The notes under the pieces: model-generated
What the model was told of the DNA's origin: nothing
Database searches by the model: none
Seen by the model: only the letters and a program-made list of their open reading frames with translations
From: Dactylellina haptotyla
Taxonomy: Eukaryota > Ascomycota > Orbiliomycetes > Orbiliales > Orbiliaceae
Assembly: GCA_031310005.1 (NCBI GenBank)
Contig: CM062382.1
Coordinates: 1,240,001 to 1,304,000 of the forward strand
DNA length: 64,000 nt
Direction: 5' to 3'
Position numbers and translations under genes: made by a program
Shown here: piece by piece, positions 12,801 through 23,059 of the stretch
Layout of the letters: each line of letters begins with the position of its first letter
Numbering within the stretch: the stretch's first letter is position 1

Positions 12801-13900
12801 TGAGCTGGTTAATGGAAATTTTTTTATAGTTCCAGTTGTGTGCGCGATCAGAGCGAGCCCTGGTCCGGCCTGGTTGGTTCGCATCGAATCGAAAGCGACA
12901 GAAACTCTTAAGGGCAGGGTTCACGGGTTGGGCGATATGCGCAAACTGTCACGAAGAGAAGGTACAGTGTTTTCGCAGTCTCCAGGAGAACCCAGTGGGG
13001 CCACGCTGGACTCTGAGATAGGTAGATAGAGAGGAGTACGAAGAGGAGACAGGTCGCGGGCGATTCAGGCCTTCAGCGAGCTCTTTTTCTTTTCTTTTCC
13101 TTTTCTCTTGCTGCTGTACATATACTTGCTAGGAGCGAAGGGGAGGCAGAGAGAGGCAGTGGGCGGGCTTTTTTTAGGGATGACCGGCCTGCGATTTGCG
13201 GCCGCTGCGATCACTCCCTTTAGCTTTCCGTATTTCCTTTTTTCTCTCACTCTCGAGGACTTTCCCCCAGCACCGACTGGTAAGGCTTGGGTGTCTGCCT
13301 TTAAACGTAAACTTATGCTTTAAGCAATAGCTAAGCGGCAATGGCCATTAATGGGGGTGTAGAGTGTGTCGTAGTAGTGGTATTGATCAATCAGCTGGCT
13401 TGCCAGCAGCATCGGACTAAGATGCTCTCGGATTTGTTTATTTTCTCGCATGCATGACTTGCGACTGGAGGAACGAAGGGTGAACCAGCTACCGGCCCAG
13501 CCCAGCCAGTGTTCTGAGCTGTGGGAAGTGGTAGTAACCGCCTTTTCTGTTTTTTCTTCTTTTCTTTCGCTGGCGGGGGTCCAATCAGATGGCGGGGAGG
13601 CCCAAAGCCCGGTTCGATATCTGAACGCAGGAGGGAAAAAGGGCATACCACCACCACCACCACCACCACAGAACTAAAACCGACGGGAGGGAGAGACCAA
13701 TGCCCGTGAGAGGATGGACATAATATTAGGTAGAAGGAGTAAAGGGCCAATGTTTATATTATCGCAAGAGGGTTGTATTAGCCATGTTGAGAGCGTATCG
13801 AGTAGGTGTAAACCCGGCAAATGCGGAGCCAGTGGGTAGTTTAGTTGGAATAGTGGCAGCGTTAGTGCGGTGGACGGTGGTCTGCAGAGTTGGGAGACCA
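6851..13900. other. 7 kb gene-poor region
   Basis: No gene could be supported. The longest plus-strand frame (7118-7735) is Arg/Pro/Ser-rich and unlike any family I know. Minus-strand frames at 9232-9621, 10447-10836 and 11648-12034 look locally protein-like but lack a consistent spliced model. The stretch has many T- or A-runs, a (CCA)n tract near 13647-13670, and no terminal repeats or transposase motifs. It probably includes distant regulatory DNA of the Zn2Cys6 gene and perhaps non-coding transcripts. Confidence 0.35.
13647..13670. repeat. (CCA)n trinucleotide repeat
   Basis: About eight tandem CCA units. Similar tracts occur at 18178-18210 and 20134-20159. Confidence 0.9.
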
Positions 13901-14199
13901 AGCAGAGACATGTTTGTGTAGTCGAGCGGGTCTCCACTCTGCTGTCGTTGAGAAGGAGTAGGAGTACTATCGCCAGTAGCTATATCTCTGAACAAAGAGG
14001 TCTCGAGAGAGGACGTATGTAATGGCCGACCCTTCCTCCTCTCGCACCCTCCCGACCTTTCCCTCTCCATTGCCCTGCATCGCACTTGGAATAATTATAT
14101 TCTGCTAGACCGCCATCGCACATCATAGCTAGTATTCTACTACCACTGGTACGGTATAGTATAGTATAGTGCAGTACGCTCCGGACGGTAACGAACGCT

Positions 14200-16273
14200 G
14201 CGCCGGTGTACAGCTGTAATTGTTCAGTCCGGTCTGCGCACGTCGAGCTGAGACTCGTCAACAGGTCGCATCCATCACGGCCACCGGACCCAAAGGGCAT
14301 CGTCGTCTTTATTTCGTGGTAAGTTCGTATCCTCGCCCTCGCTGGTGTTTCTCCAAATCGTCGCAAGTTTCGTCACACACACACAATCCGTTCCTGCCTG
14401 CCTATCTACCTTCCCTGTTCTGCTCTGTTCTGTTCTGTCCGTTCTGTCCTATCCGCCCTTCTCTATCTGCTATCTCTCTCCACTTGACATCCACTCAACC
14501 CACACACGTATTGTCCTGTACATACATACGCACATACATAATCCACATCCACGCCATTCCCCTTCAACATCCCCATCGCCATCATCGCCGTGTCCTCACC
14601 GGCTCCGTCTTTCCTGCCAGCAAGGAAGAGAAGCTACAGCGGCCCTTCCAATCCTTCCTTCCTACTGTTTTCTGCCCCCACCACACATACGTACAATTGC
14701 CCAGGTTAGTGAGTGCCAGCCCGGCTTGCCGCACAAAAACGTCGCTTTTTTCCGTTCTGCTACCGATCGATTGGGAGCGTTAGGCGGGTCCCCTCCTCCT
14801 CCCCCCCTCTACTCCCTCGCTCGCTAGTATCTCTCTCTCCTCTTCACCCTCATCCTCCGTTGCCCAGAGTTTTGAGGTTGAGTCTGTGCCTGTGCCTGTG
14901 CTCTGCGGTGTGCTGTGCCGGCCTCTCAACCAGCTTCCCTCCCGTCCCGGAACCACTTCTTATTGCCGTATTAAATTATTATTATATCTCCTCCCCGTTC
15001 GCACACTTACGTTATTGTTCCTGTCCTTGCTACTACTTTTAATTTTTGAGCCCGTTTCTTCCGCCAAACCTCCTCCTTCTCCCTCAGCCTTTGTTCTCGC
15101 CTTCACTTCTCTTCCTTTGTAATATCCCGTATTCGCCATTTATTATTGTTCACTTGCATTTGCGAAGAGCGACGAGCTCAGTCGGCGGGCGAACAAACGA
15201 ACCGAACGACGACGAATTCGCTTCGAATCCTTCCCTGCCCCAAAACCGCCTACCCACATTTCCCTCTCTTTCTCCCTCTCTCCCTCCTCCTCCTCCTCCT
15301 CCTCCTCCAATCCGCAACTTCACTTCACTTCACCAACTTCCCCCCAAGTACTCCGACCACCGTTTCGGCCGCTGCCTCGTCGTCCACCATACTAACCTGC
15401 CGTCGACGCTCTCCAGCACGAAAGGGGCCTTAATACCACCGAACCGTCGGGGATCCTAGTTTGCTTTGCTCTCCGCTCAGCCGAATCGATCCTCAGTTGG
15501 AGCCTCTCCCTTCTTATTATTCTTCTACTTCTTTCTACTTTGGTCGCTGTTGGCTTGCTCCCCAGCGCACATCTAAAACAACCAACTTCGCCTTCGCCTT
15601 CGCCGTATTTACATTCTCTGCTTCCTCCTTCTTCTTCCCTTCCATCGCGTACTGCACCGCCTAGTCGCCCTGCCCTGATACCCGCTCGCGCTGGCACCGA
15701 GCACTTCCGCTACTACTTCGACAAACCGTTTTTTGGTTGCGTTCACCGTCGGCTGCTGCACACACCACCCTCTCCCAGCGAACCGTCAACCACTTATCTT
15801 CTTTCTTTCCATTCCTTGGACAACAAAACACCCGGACCTGGCTGGTATGTCCCATTAATCCAACACTGATCAGAAGAATATAATCTGCATCTATCCATCC
15901 TCTTTCTCGCTTCTCGCTCCTTTCTTCCCTTTGCGGTCCTTCGGAATATATACACATATTTTGCTCCCTCCCTCGTTGCAGCCAACCTTTTCTCTCCGTA
16001 CCTTTTGCTCATCGCGAATGCAGTGCATCGAAACAGCCTTCTCGGCCCTTCAAGGTCACCATTAGAGTGACCTATCGATTTTCAGAAGTTAGTCTCCATC
16101 TCCACTCGGGTCCCGGTATCTTACTTGGGACGGACGAAAGGTATGAATCCCGTTGAATTCCGCCCGCCCCGTCGCTCCCACATCGAATCCACTAACCGCT
16201 TCGCACCTTCTCTTCTTAGTCACCTCACCGATCGCACATTATATAATCCCACACAAATTAAACTCGGGCCAAC
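14200..16273 (+). promoter_or_regulatory. long pyrimidine-rich, probably spliced 5' leader of the Zn2Cys6 gene
   Basis: About 2 kb of strongly C/T-biased plus strand directly before the regulator's ATG, including a (CCT)n tract at 15284-15308. Three intron-like units are visible: 14319 (GTAAGT) to about 14704 (CAG), 15845-15981 (GTATGT..TTGCAG) and 16141-16219 (GTATGA, CTAAC branch, CTTAG). Many short upstream ATGs occur. Long leaders with introns and upstream ORFs are common for fungal developmental regulators. Transcript start is an inference. Confidence 0.5.
15284..15308. repeat. (CCT)n trinucleotide repeat
   Basis: About eight CCT units inside the pyrimidine-rich leader. Confidence 0.85.
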
Positions 16274-18005
16274 ATGAATCTTCAAGCAATCCTAACGGAA
16301 TCCGCTCCAAACGCTCTCTCCTTACATTCTTCCAACAGCGGCCTCGCGACGCCCGTCCATTCACCACCGATGCCGAAACACGTTGTATTTGCCCTGCTCA
16401 CTGACACCTCGGAGTCAACTCCAAAGGATGCTAAGGGCCTTCCTACAGTCAATTTCACCATCAATGCTCACGATACAACCGAGTCTATCGCATCTACCGT
16501 CAAGTCCTTTTTCGGACTCTTCTCCAACGACGCCAACGTTGCCTCTGCTTACCGCGTTTCCTTTGAGAACGAGCACGGAAGTCGTATGATTCTCTCCTAT
16601 GACAACGTTGAGGAAAAGCAAATGGTCTTCGTTCGGGCTATGGCTGAGCCTATCCTTGGCATGCGTGACGGGCGAGGGACCAGCCCTCACAAGCCTCGTG
16701 TCGGTGGAGCTTCGATGTCTAGGTCCAGGTCTAGGAGGCATGACTCTAGAACGCCTTCCCCTGACATCGACTTGAAGAAGCTCGAGCAGCTCGCCAGCGC
16801 GGACATCTCTGTCGAGAACATACTGGAGGGATCAAGGAGGAAGCGACCAAAGTTTGAGAGTTCGGTATGATTACACTGTTCCACCCTTTCCGATATAATT
16901 CGGCTTTTTTTTAGTTCACTAGTACTAAATTTGGAGCAACACACAGGAGCTTCCGTTATTTCCTGAGATGGCCAACAGATTCGGCCCAGCATCTTCATCG
17001 TCCGCCAGCCCGTCCCGTCCAACCCCCCAACTAACCCCTTACTCGCAACCGGGACATCAAACCGTCTACCCGCCTCCCCAGTCGGCATATCTCTACTCTC
17101 TCGGAACTGAGCCGACTCCTCCACCAAGTGCCACCACCGCGACCGGGCGGGTTGGGCTTCCAACTCCTGCTCCCACGATCGCATCGTGCATCTCTGACGA
17201 AGATGCAGCCATCCAATTGATGAGACTGGGAGAGAAGCCGACGAACAACGGCAACCACCACCCACATCACATGCGCCATGAGTACTCCCCTGATGTTGAC
17301 TATCACGGCCAACCAACCCCACACAGTGCTCTACTACCAAGCCCTGTGTCCCATGGCTATAGCCAACATGCTAGCCCTGTCAAGACATATGGTAGACCTC
17401 TTGACTACGGCCAGGTCGATGATGATCTCCGCGATGGCAACTATGTCGCCTCTGATGACTACCAGGATGACGATGATGAAGATGTTCCGTTGTTCCACAA
17501 GAGGCCACAGCAGTTTGCACCGTCTCGCCAAGCACCACCACCCCCAATTGGCGCGATGAAGAAGAAACTTACACCTAAGCCCAAGAAGATCAAGAAGCAA
17601 ACCAATAACCTCATCCCCGCCCCTCAACTCAACGCATTCCCAGGATACCCAGCAGTGATGGATACTAGCTTTAATGGTTTGGAGGCGGCTACCTCCCTAG
17701 CTAACCTTGCCAACCCAGATGGCAAATATATCCAACAGGGCGTCATGATGCCACCTGAGCCCCAAGAGAATCAGAAACCCAGATGCCAACGATGCCGAAA
17801 ATCGAAGAAGGGCTGTGACCGTCAACGTCCCTGCCAACGTTGCAAAGATGCCGGCATCCCTGCCGATCAATGTATCAGCGAAGACGAGGCTGGCACTCGC
17901 CGTGGTCGTATGAATGCCGCCAAGGCCGCGGCCGCTAATGGAATCGTCAAGCCAAAGATTCCCAAGGTTAAGAAACGCAAGATTTCTATCTCCGAAGAGA
18001 TGTAA
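16274..18005 (+). CDS. Zn2Cys6 transcription factor with C-terminal zinc cluster
   Basis: Two exons, 16274-16864 and 16947-18005 (intron GTATGA..ACACAG), 549 aa. Near the C-terminus KPRCQRCRKSKKGCDRQRPC begins a binuclear zinc cluster with spacing C-x2-C-x6-C-x5-C-x2-C-x9-C, followed by basic stretches (KPKIPKVKKRK). The N-terminal ~130 residues form a folded-looking module with TVKSFFGLF and later RVSFENEHGSRMILSYDN. This module recurs with this type of C-terminal cluster in filamentous fungi and may be a PB1/ubiquitin-like fold (inference). The middle is Pro/His/Ser-rich with an acidic block (DDYQDDDDEDV) that could activate transcription. Most fungal zinc clusters are N-terminal, so the layout is atypical. 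Target genes cannot be read from the sequence. Exon 1 ends exactly between codons. Confidence 0.85.
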
Positions 18006-18177
18006 AAAATCCCTCCTCACCTCCACTCATTCTCGGGGTTACTTTTCCAATTCTAAACTTTTCTCTTGCGCTATACCAGCCCCCATTTTCAACACACGAA
18101 GTGTTTTTGATAACACCGATCCAAAAGCCTGGAAACGCGTATACAATTCTACGCTTTCCTTTTTTGTATATCTTGTA

Positions 18178-18210
18178 ACACCACCACCACCACCACCACC
18201 ATCACCATCA
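18178..18210. repeat. (CCA)n repeat
   Basis: About ten units, the last few interrupted as CCATCA, in the 3' flank of the zinc-cluster gene. Confidence 0.9.
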
Positions 18211-20133
18211 CGTTATGCCGCCGACACCTCCCACCGACGCGTCCAGTTTTTTCTTCTTGCCTACCTACCACGACGCTTATGCCTGCAAACCAGCCGCATA
18301 CTTACGAAAAACAAATATAGATTTTATAAACACGACGGCCTCACGAATCCCGTTTTCCATCCAACTTGAAACCCATTTCCGAGACCCTGTATCAAAACAC
18401 TAATTCCTGTACTATTTTAGTTTTTCCTTGAGTCCCTTTCCTTATTCTCCTTGGTGCATATAGGTTATTGGGAAACCTCCTCATGATTGCGAATTATATG
18501 TCATTTCCTTTTTTACATCTTCTCCTTTCCTTATCTGGGTATATCCATGTACTAACTTCAGTAACTGTATCAACCGGTGTTCTTTTGGGTTCCTCAATTT
18601 ACTTTCCTTTGTCCGGGGGTCCTCCTTTTTTCCAATATCTATATTTCTCCTTTGCTTTGGTTCTTATCGCTTGCTTTTTATCTATAATTCCCTTTTCGTC
18701 TATTTCTTTTACAATAGCTTTGGTTTCTGGCTTTTCGTTTTTGGATTTTACTTATCATTTTAGTCATTCCGCCTTCGATTCTTGTTTTCTTTTGCAAAAC
18801 AAAAATATGGTTTCGGAGTTATATGTTTTCCTGCGGGTTTTATTTTTCCTTTTTCCTTTTTATTAAACACTCCTCCTTCCTTACTACTATAGCTTCATAC
18901 CTAGCATATAGAGGTCTCGTTCACTCGATCAACTTCTATAATCTAGGACCAAAAGCTCAAATATCTCACGCAGCGACCTTTTTTTATCATTTGCTGCGGT
19001 GTATTGGTACAGCATCTCCACCGGACCTCCTTACCGCTTTGGTGGTAGTAGATGGGGTCCAAAGATACACGAAAGCATGTACCTAAGAAGAAAATAAAAA
19101 TAACAATAATAACACCCAACCTGAAACAAGTGTGTACATTATCAATGTGATATCGTGATATAGTATTGATCTAGATTGGCCGGTTTTCGGTATGGTGATA
19201 GTTGACCAGACGAGGCTAGTTCAAGCGCGGGAAACAAGAATTTGTCGATAATAATACTTTAGACATACTATTTAGCTTCCCCGACCCATCAAGTCCTGCA
19301 GGATTCCAACAAACACCATAGTCTTGTCAATCAAAATATGTAAAAGTAGAAAAAAAAACTTGATTTCCGCTTTCGAAACCGTAGTATTTCTGGTGTGGTC
19401 TCTTAGGAGTTATGATGTTGCTGGTGAAGTCGTGGAAATTCTTGTTTAACCTGCATATAAATGTCGAAACATTGTCGCTGAGGAATTAAAAATAGCTACA
19501 CAAAGCCAAGATGGCGCGATATTTAGGATTTGAACGACTAAAATTTAAGACACGATCGAAAACGCAGATTACGAACGACTCGTAGCCTGATTATGGGAGA
19601 CATGTGTGTGATTAAATGTGTGTGTGCGCGTGTGTGTGGATTACTATGCCATCGTACCTTGCAGCTGTCAAATTTTGTCGAGCTCGTCACATAGTGAATC
19701 AGGAACGTCTCAGCGGCAACCCCAAAGGTTTCCTAATTATCGTCCCTTCCCAGACGGATCTCCCGACGATTTCTGTCCCTAATCGACCCGGTGGGCGATG
19801 GAAATTGGGTGGGTCGTAGCCTCCGCACGGAAATAGCACCTGTCACCTTGCCGGGCCGACTGACACCTATCAAGCATGTGGGTATCGAGTTCTGTAAGCG
19901 CCCGGATTTCCTGGATTCGGATTCCGCAGCGCGATTTCGGGATCGGATGGTGTTGGCAGATTGTGTTGCGACTGACGTCTAAATATAGCAGCTCGCTTGG
20001 TGATTTAAGCGAAGACGCTAGTCGAAGCTTGGCGGGTTGGTGCCCATTTTGCTTTTTCGGAATATAAAATCCATTTTTTGTTTTGGTTTTTTTTTGTTGT
20101 TTGACTCCCGGCCAAGCAGAGCAAGAAAGGCAC

Positions 20134-20159
20134 CCACCACCACCACCACCACCACCACA
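20134..20159. repeat. (CCA)n repeat in RPC4 leader
   Basis: About eight units placed roughly 80 nt before the RPC4 ATG, so probably transcribed. Confidence 0.9.
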
Positions 20160-20238
20160 ATAGGCCCAACCCAGCTTCGCCTACCATCCGTCGGCACCCT
20201 CACGATATCACCAAAATTACACATCACCGATAGACGCA

Positions 20239-22232
20239 ATGCCACCAAAGGCAAGAGGTCGGCCTCCCAGAACCCGCGGCGGGGCTGCTGCTGCGGCAGC
20301 GTCGGCCGATGAGAGCACCAATCAGCAAGAAGGCGAACAAGCTGCACCTGTCGAAACTGCTCCCGAGTCTGCCATGGCTATACCTCCACCATCCGGCCGT
20401 CTCGAAGGCCTGACGAATCCTCCTGCTCTGAGATCCAGTGGACGAACTGCCGCCGCGTCTGCTACAGCTGAGGCTTCAGCAGCAGCAGCCACACCACCGC
20501 TCCTCGCTCCAGGTGAACGACCGAAGCCCAAACTGAAGTTTGCACCGAAGAATACATTGAGGAAAACAAAAGAGTAAATATCACGTCCGCATAGCACTAT
20601 GCTATTAAGCTTACAGTAGCAGTGTTTGTCCATTGTTAAAGAAGCTTACAAGAGAAACACCGGATATAGACAACGAGCGGAGCTAAACCGAATATACGAC
20701 CCCCCTCCACCAGACGAATCATTGAACGCGTTCGGTGTCACACGTGGCGGACCATCGGCACGCGGTGCGCGGGGAAGAGGAAGAGGAAGAGGTGGCAGTA
20801 TGGGTCGAGGAGATACCAAACGGGAGGAAGTGGCTGTTGCGTCAGGCCCGTTTGCGTTGGGGAGCGTTATGACGAGTACGTGAAGTCTTCCTGCGATTTC
20901 TCTAGGGTGTGGCAGTCAAGGCTAATGTTGAAAATATTATAGACGGTGGAAAACAAAAGGTATCGATTGAGCGGATGGGAAGGTCCTTTCGTACAGGGCG
21001 TACCGGTGGTTCTTCGTCGCGGATAAAACGCGAAGGAGAGGATGGGTCTGGAGTCAAGGACGAACTATACTCCTCGTCAGATTCCGAGGGAGGCCCGAAG
21101 GTTGATGTGGAGATGATTGAATTGATAAGCACTGATGAGGAGGATGAAGATGGCGAAGGCGGGGAGAGGAAACATTCGATTAAAGGTTTTGCTCCGGTGA
21201 GGATAGAGCGGCACGAACATATCGACAAAACCGCAGCGCAACCACAAACAAGCGATCCTAAGAAGAAGGGAGATGCGGCAATGAAGAAAAAGAAGGGTAA
21301 AGGAAATGAGGTGGAGATTGAAATTACGGAAGAGAGGAAATCAAGGGGTGGAAGAAGGGATTCTGGTGTGGGTCCGAGAGTCAAGATCGAATCGGAATCA
21401 CCAAAGGCAACGCGGAGGAGTACACGCTCGCCGGAGGTTAAGAGGAAGCAGCCATCTAGCTCTCCAGAAGATAAGCGAAGGAAGCCGAAACCGAGATCGA
21501 GGTCGCGGCATCGTAGGAATAGCGGGATTGTTCCGCAGTCACAGGAAGATTTCGAGGAGAATGACCGATTTGAGGTCGATAGGTTTTCAATGCTAACGGA
21601 ACTTGGACCTGCATTGCCTGAACAGAAACCGGTGGACGCGGACGGAGATCACGCTATGGTAAGGAAACTGCGGTGACTTTTACAAGGGGTTCTACTAATA
21701 TGTTGTGTCACAGGGCGAGGAGGCTGATATTCTACCTCAACCATCATCTGATGAGAAGGAAAACAAGCTCTATCTGTTCCAATTCCCACCCATTTTGCCA
21801 GTCTTAGAGCCAGTAGCTGCGGTTGAGGATGGCGATTCGGAGATCAAGCAGGAGGAAGCCGGGGCTGCGGCCACCGCTGGTTCATCAACAAACCCCACAG
21901 ACCCGGAGACGGGTTCTAAGCCAGTGGTAGCGGAGGCGAAAGCCAAGAAAGAGCGGTTTACATCATTCGAAGAGATTCAGCGAGCGAAACTACCCGTTGG
22001 AACAGCTGGTAAATTACAAGTCCATCGGTCCGGTAGAGTTACGATTATATTCGGTGGGGTCGAGTTTGAAGTTCACCGAGGCGTGGATTGTGAATTCCTA
22101 CAGGATGTAGTCGTCTTGCAAAAAGAAAGTGGGACACTAGACGAGAGGGGCAAGCCCAAGGGACGGGCTTGGGGGATGGGTCAACTTAAAGGGAAGTTTG
22201 TAGCGACACCAGATATCAGCAAGTTGATATGA
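20239..22232 (+). CDS. RPC53: RNA polymerase III subunit RPC4 (Rpc53)
   Basis: Four exons: 20239-20573, 20670-20875, 20943-21658 and 21714-22232, giving 591 aa; all junctions keep phase. RPC4 pairs with Rpc37 on Pol III and helps initiation, termination and re-initiation on tRNA and 5S genes. The start shows an Ala-rich lead, then LKFAPKNTLRKTKE, a family-typical basic motif. The diagnostic C-terminus has NKLYLFQFPPILPVL, then GKLQVHRSGRVTIIFGG, FEVHRGVDCEFLQDVVVL and a final GKFVATPDIS. The long central part is charged and disordered (RGRGRGRGG, acidic EDEDGEGGE, SPEVKRKQ). It is longer than yeast Rpc53 (422 aa), mostly through this linker. The intron 1 acceptor (GATATAG, 20669) was chosen because nearer AGs break the frame; that junction is the least certain. 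Confidence 0.9.
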
Positions 22233-23059
22233 TATCGTGATACCGTATGGACATGGCCTGATAGCGGGTAAGTTTACGACTGTTCGAGATGTAGGATACC
22301 TGTATAACAACGTTTCTTGTTTTCGTCCTTATTTCAGCCAGAGCCTACTATCTTAGATACGTTATTATTTTCCTCGTTCGCAATTCGCGGGTATAGAGTC
22401 GGTGGGTTTTCGTTTTCGGACAAGCCGTCGGTCCAAACACTATGGCATTATCCTTGCTACACCAGTGCTTGGCATCATATCCTCAGCAACTGCCCTGGCC
22501 GGGGTATTTTCTTTTTTAAAAATAATCGGGTTAAACTTTCCCAATATTCGAACGTTCTGTTTCCCCTTCGCTGGAACCGTCGGTCGGGTGCACAGCCTTG
22601 ATGGAGGACATCAAACAAGAGGGACCTGATAGTGTGCACCGTCTGGTTCTAGCGCCGTTACGACGCCGTCACAACGCAACACGAGGCGAGTTTTCTAGTG
22701 TTCCATGGCGAAACACCCTCCCCCAAACTGAGCTATCACACCATGGTAGCCTCTCTTCTGGAAGGCGGTGAAAGGAAATTCGAGAACGCTGCGTCTACAG
22801 ACGGAGATACTATTCAATGCTATATATTGTTTCTTAGTCCCTCCGTCTTGTGCCAGCGAGCGTTGGGAATTTCGACCCTCTTCATGTCACCTCAGCATTA
22901 CCATATTTCTTTCTACAGCACAGGCTGGACCTGGTCGATATTGCAGCTCTCATACCTCTCAATATCGATTTGTTTCTCCCCTTCGTTACTAACATTTTAA
23001 TAATATCTACAAGGCCGGCCCTAGGTTTTTCCTTTTTAACCAACTATATTTTTCCCACT
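22233..23059. other. RPC4 3' flank and promoter of secreted repeat protein
   Basis: About 830 nt with no independent gene. The frame of the next gene is open back to 22850 and encodes a hydrophobic stretch, but a canonical signal peptide starts only at 23060, so this part is treated as leader. Confidence 0.45.

Larger units (their letters stand above)
18006..20238. other. long 3' flank of the Zn2Cys6 gene and RPC4 promoter
   Basis: 2.2 kb without a supportable gene. The first kilobase is T-rich on the plus strand and yields hydrophobic open frames (e.g. 18468-18866) that look like composition artefacts. (CCA)n tracts lie at 18178-18210 and 20134-20159, the latter about 80 nt before the RPC4 start codon and so probably in its 5' UTR. 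Confidence 0.4.

Noticed and set aside
18468-18866. 132-codon hydrophobic frame resembling a membrane protein
   Set aside because: It lies in T-rich 3' flanking DNA, where any frame codes Phe/Leu/Ser. No splice or family support.
22850-23059. 70-codon N-terminal extension of the secreted protein
   Set aside because: A typical signal peptide starts at 23060; the extension is hydrophobic, of random character, and would put the signal inside the protein.
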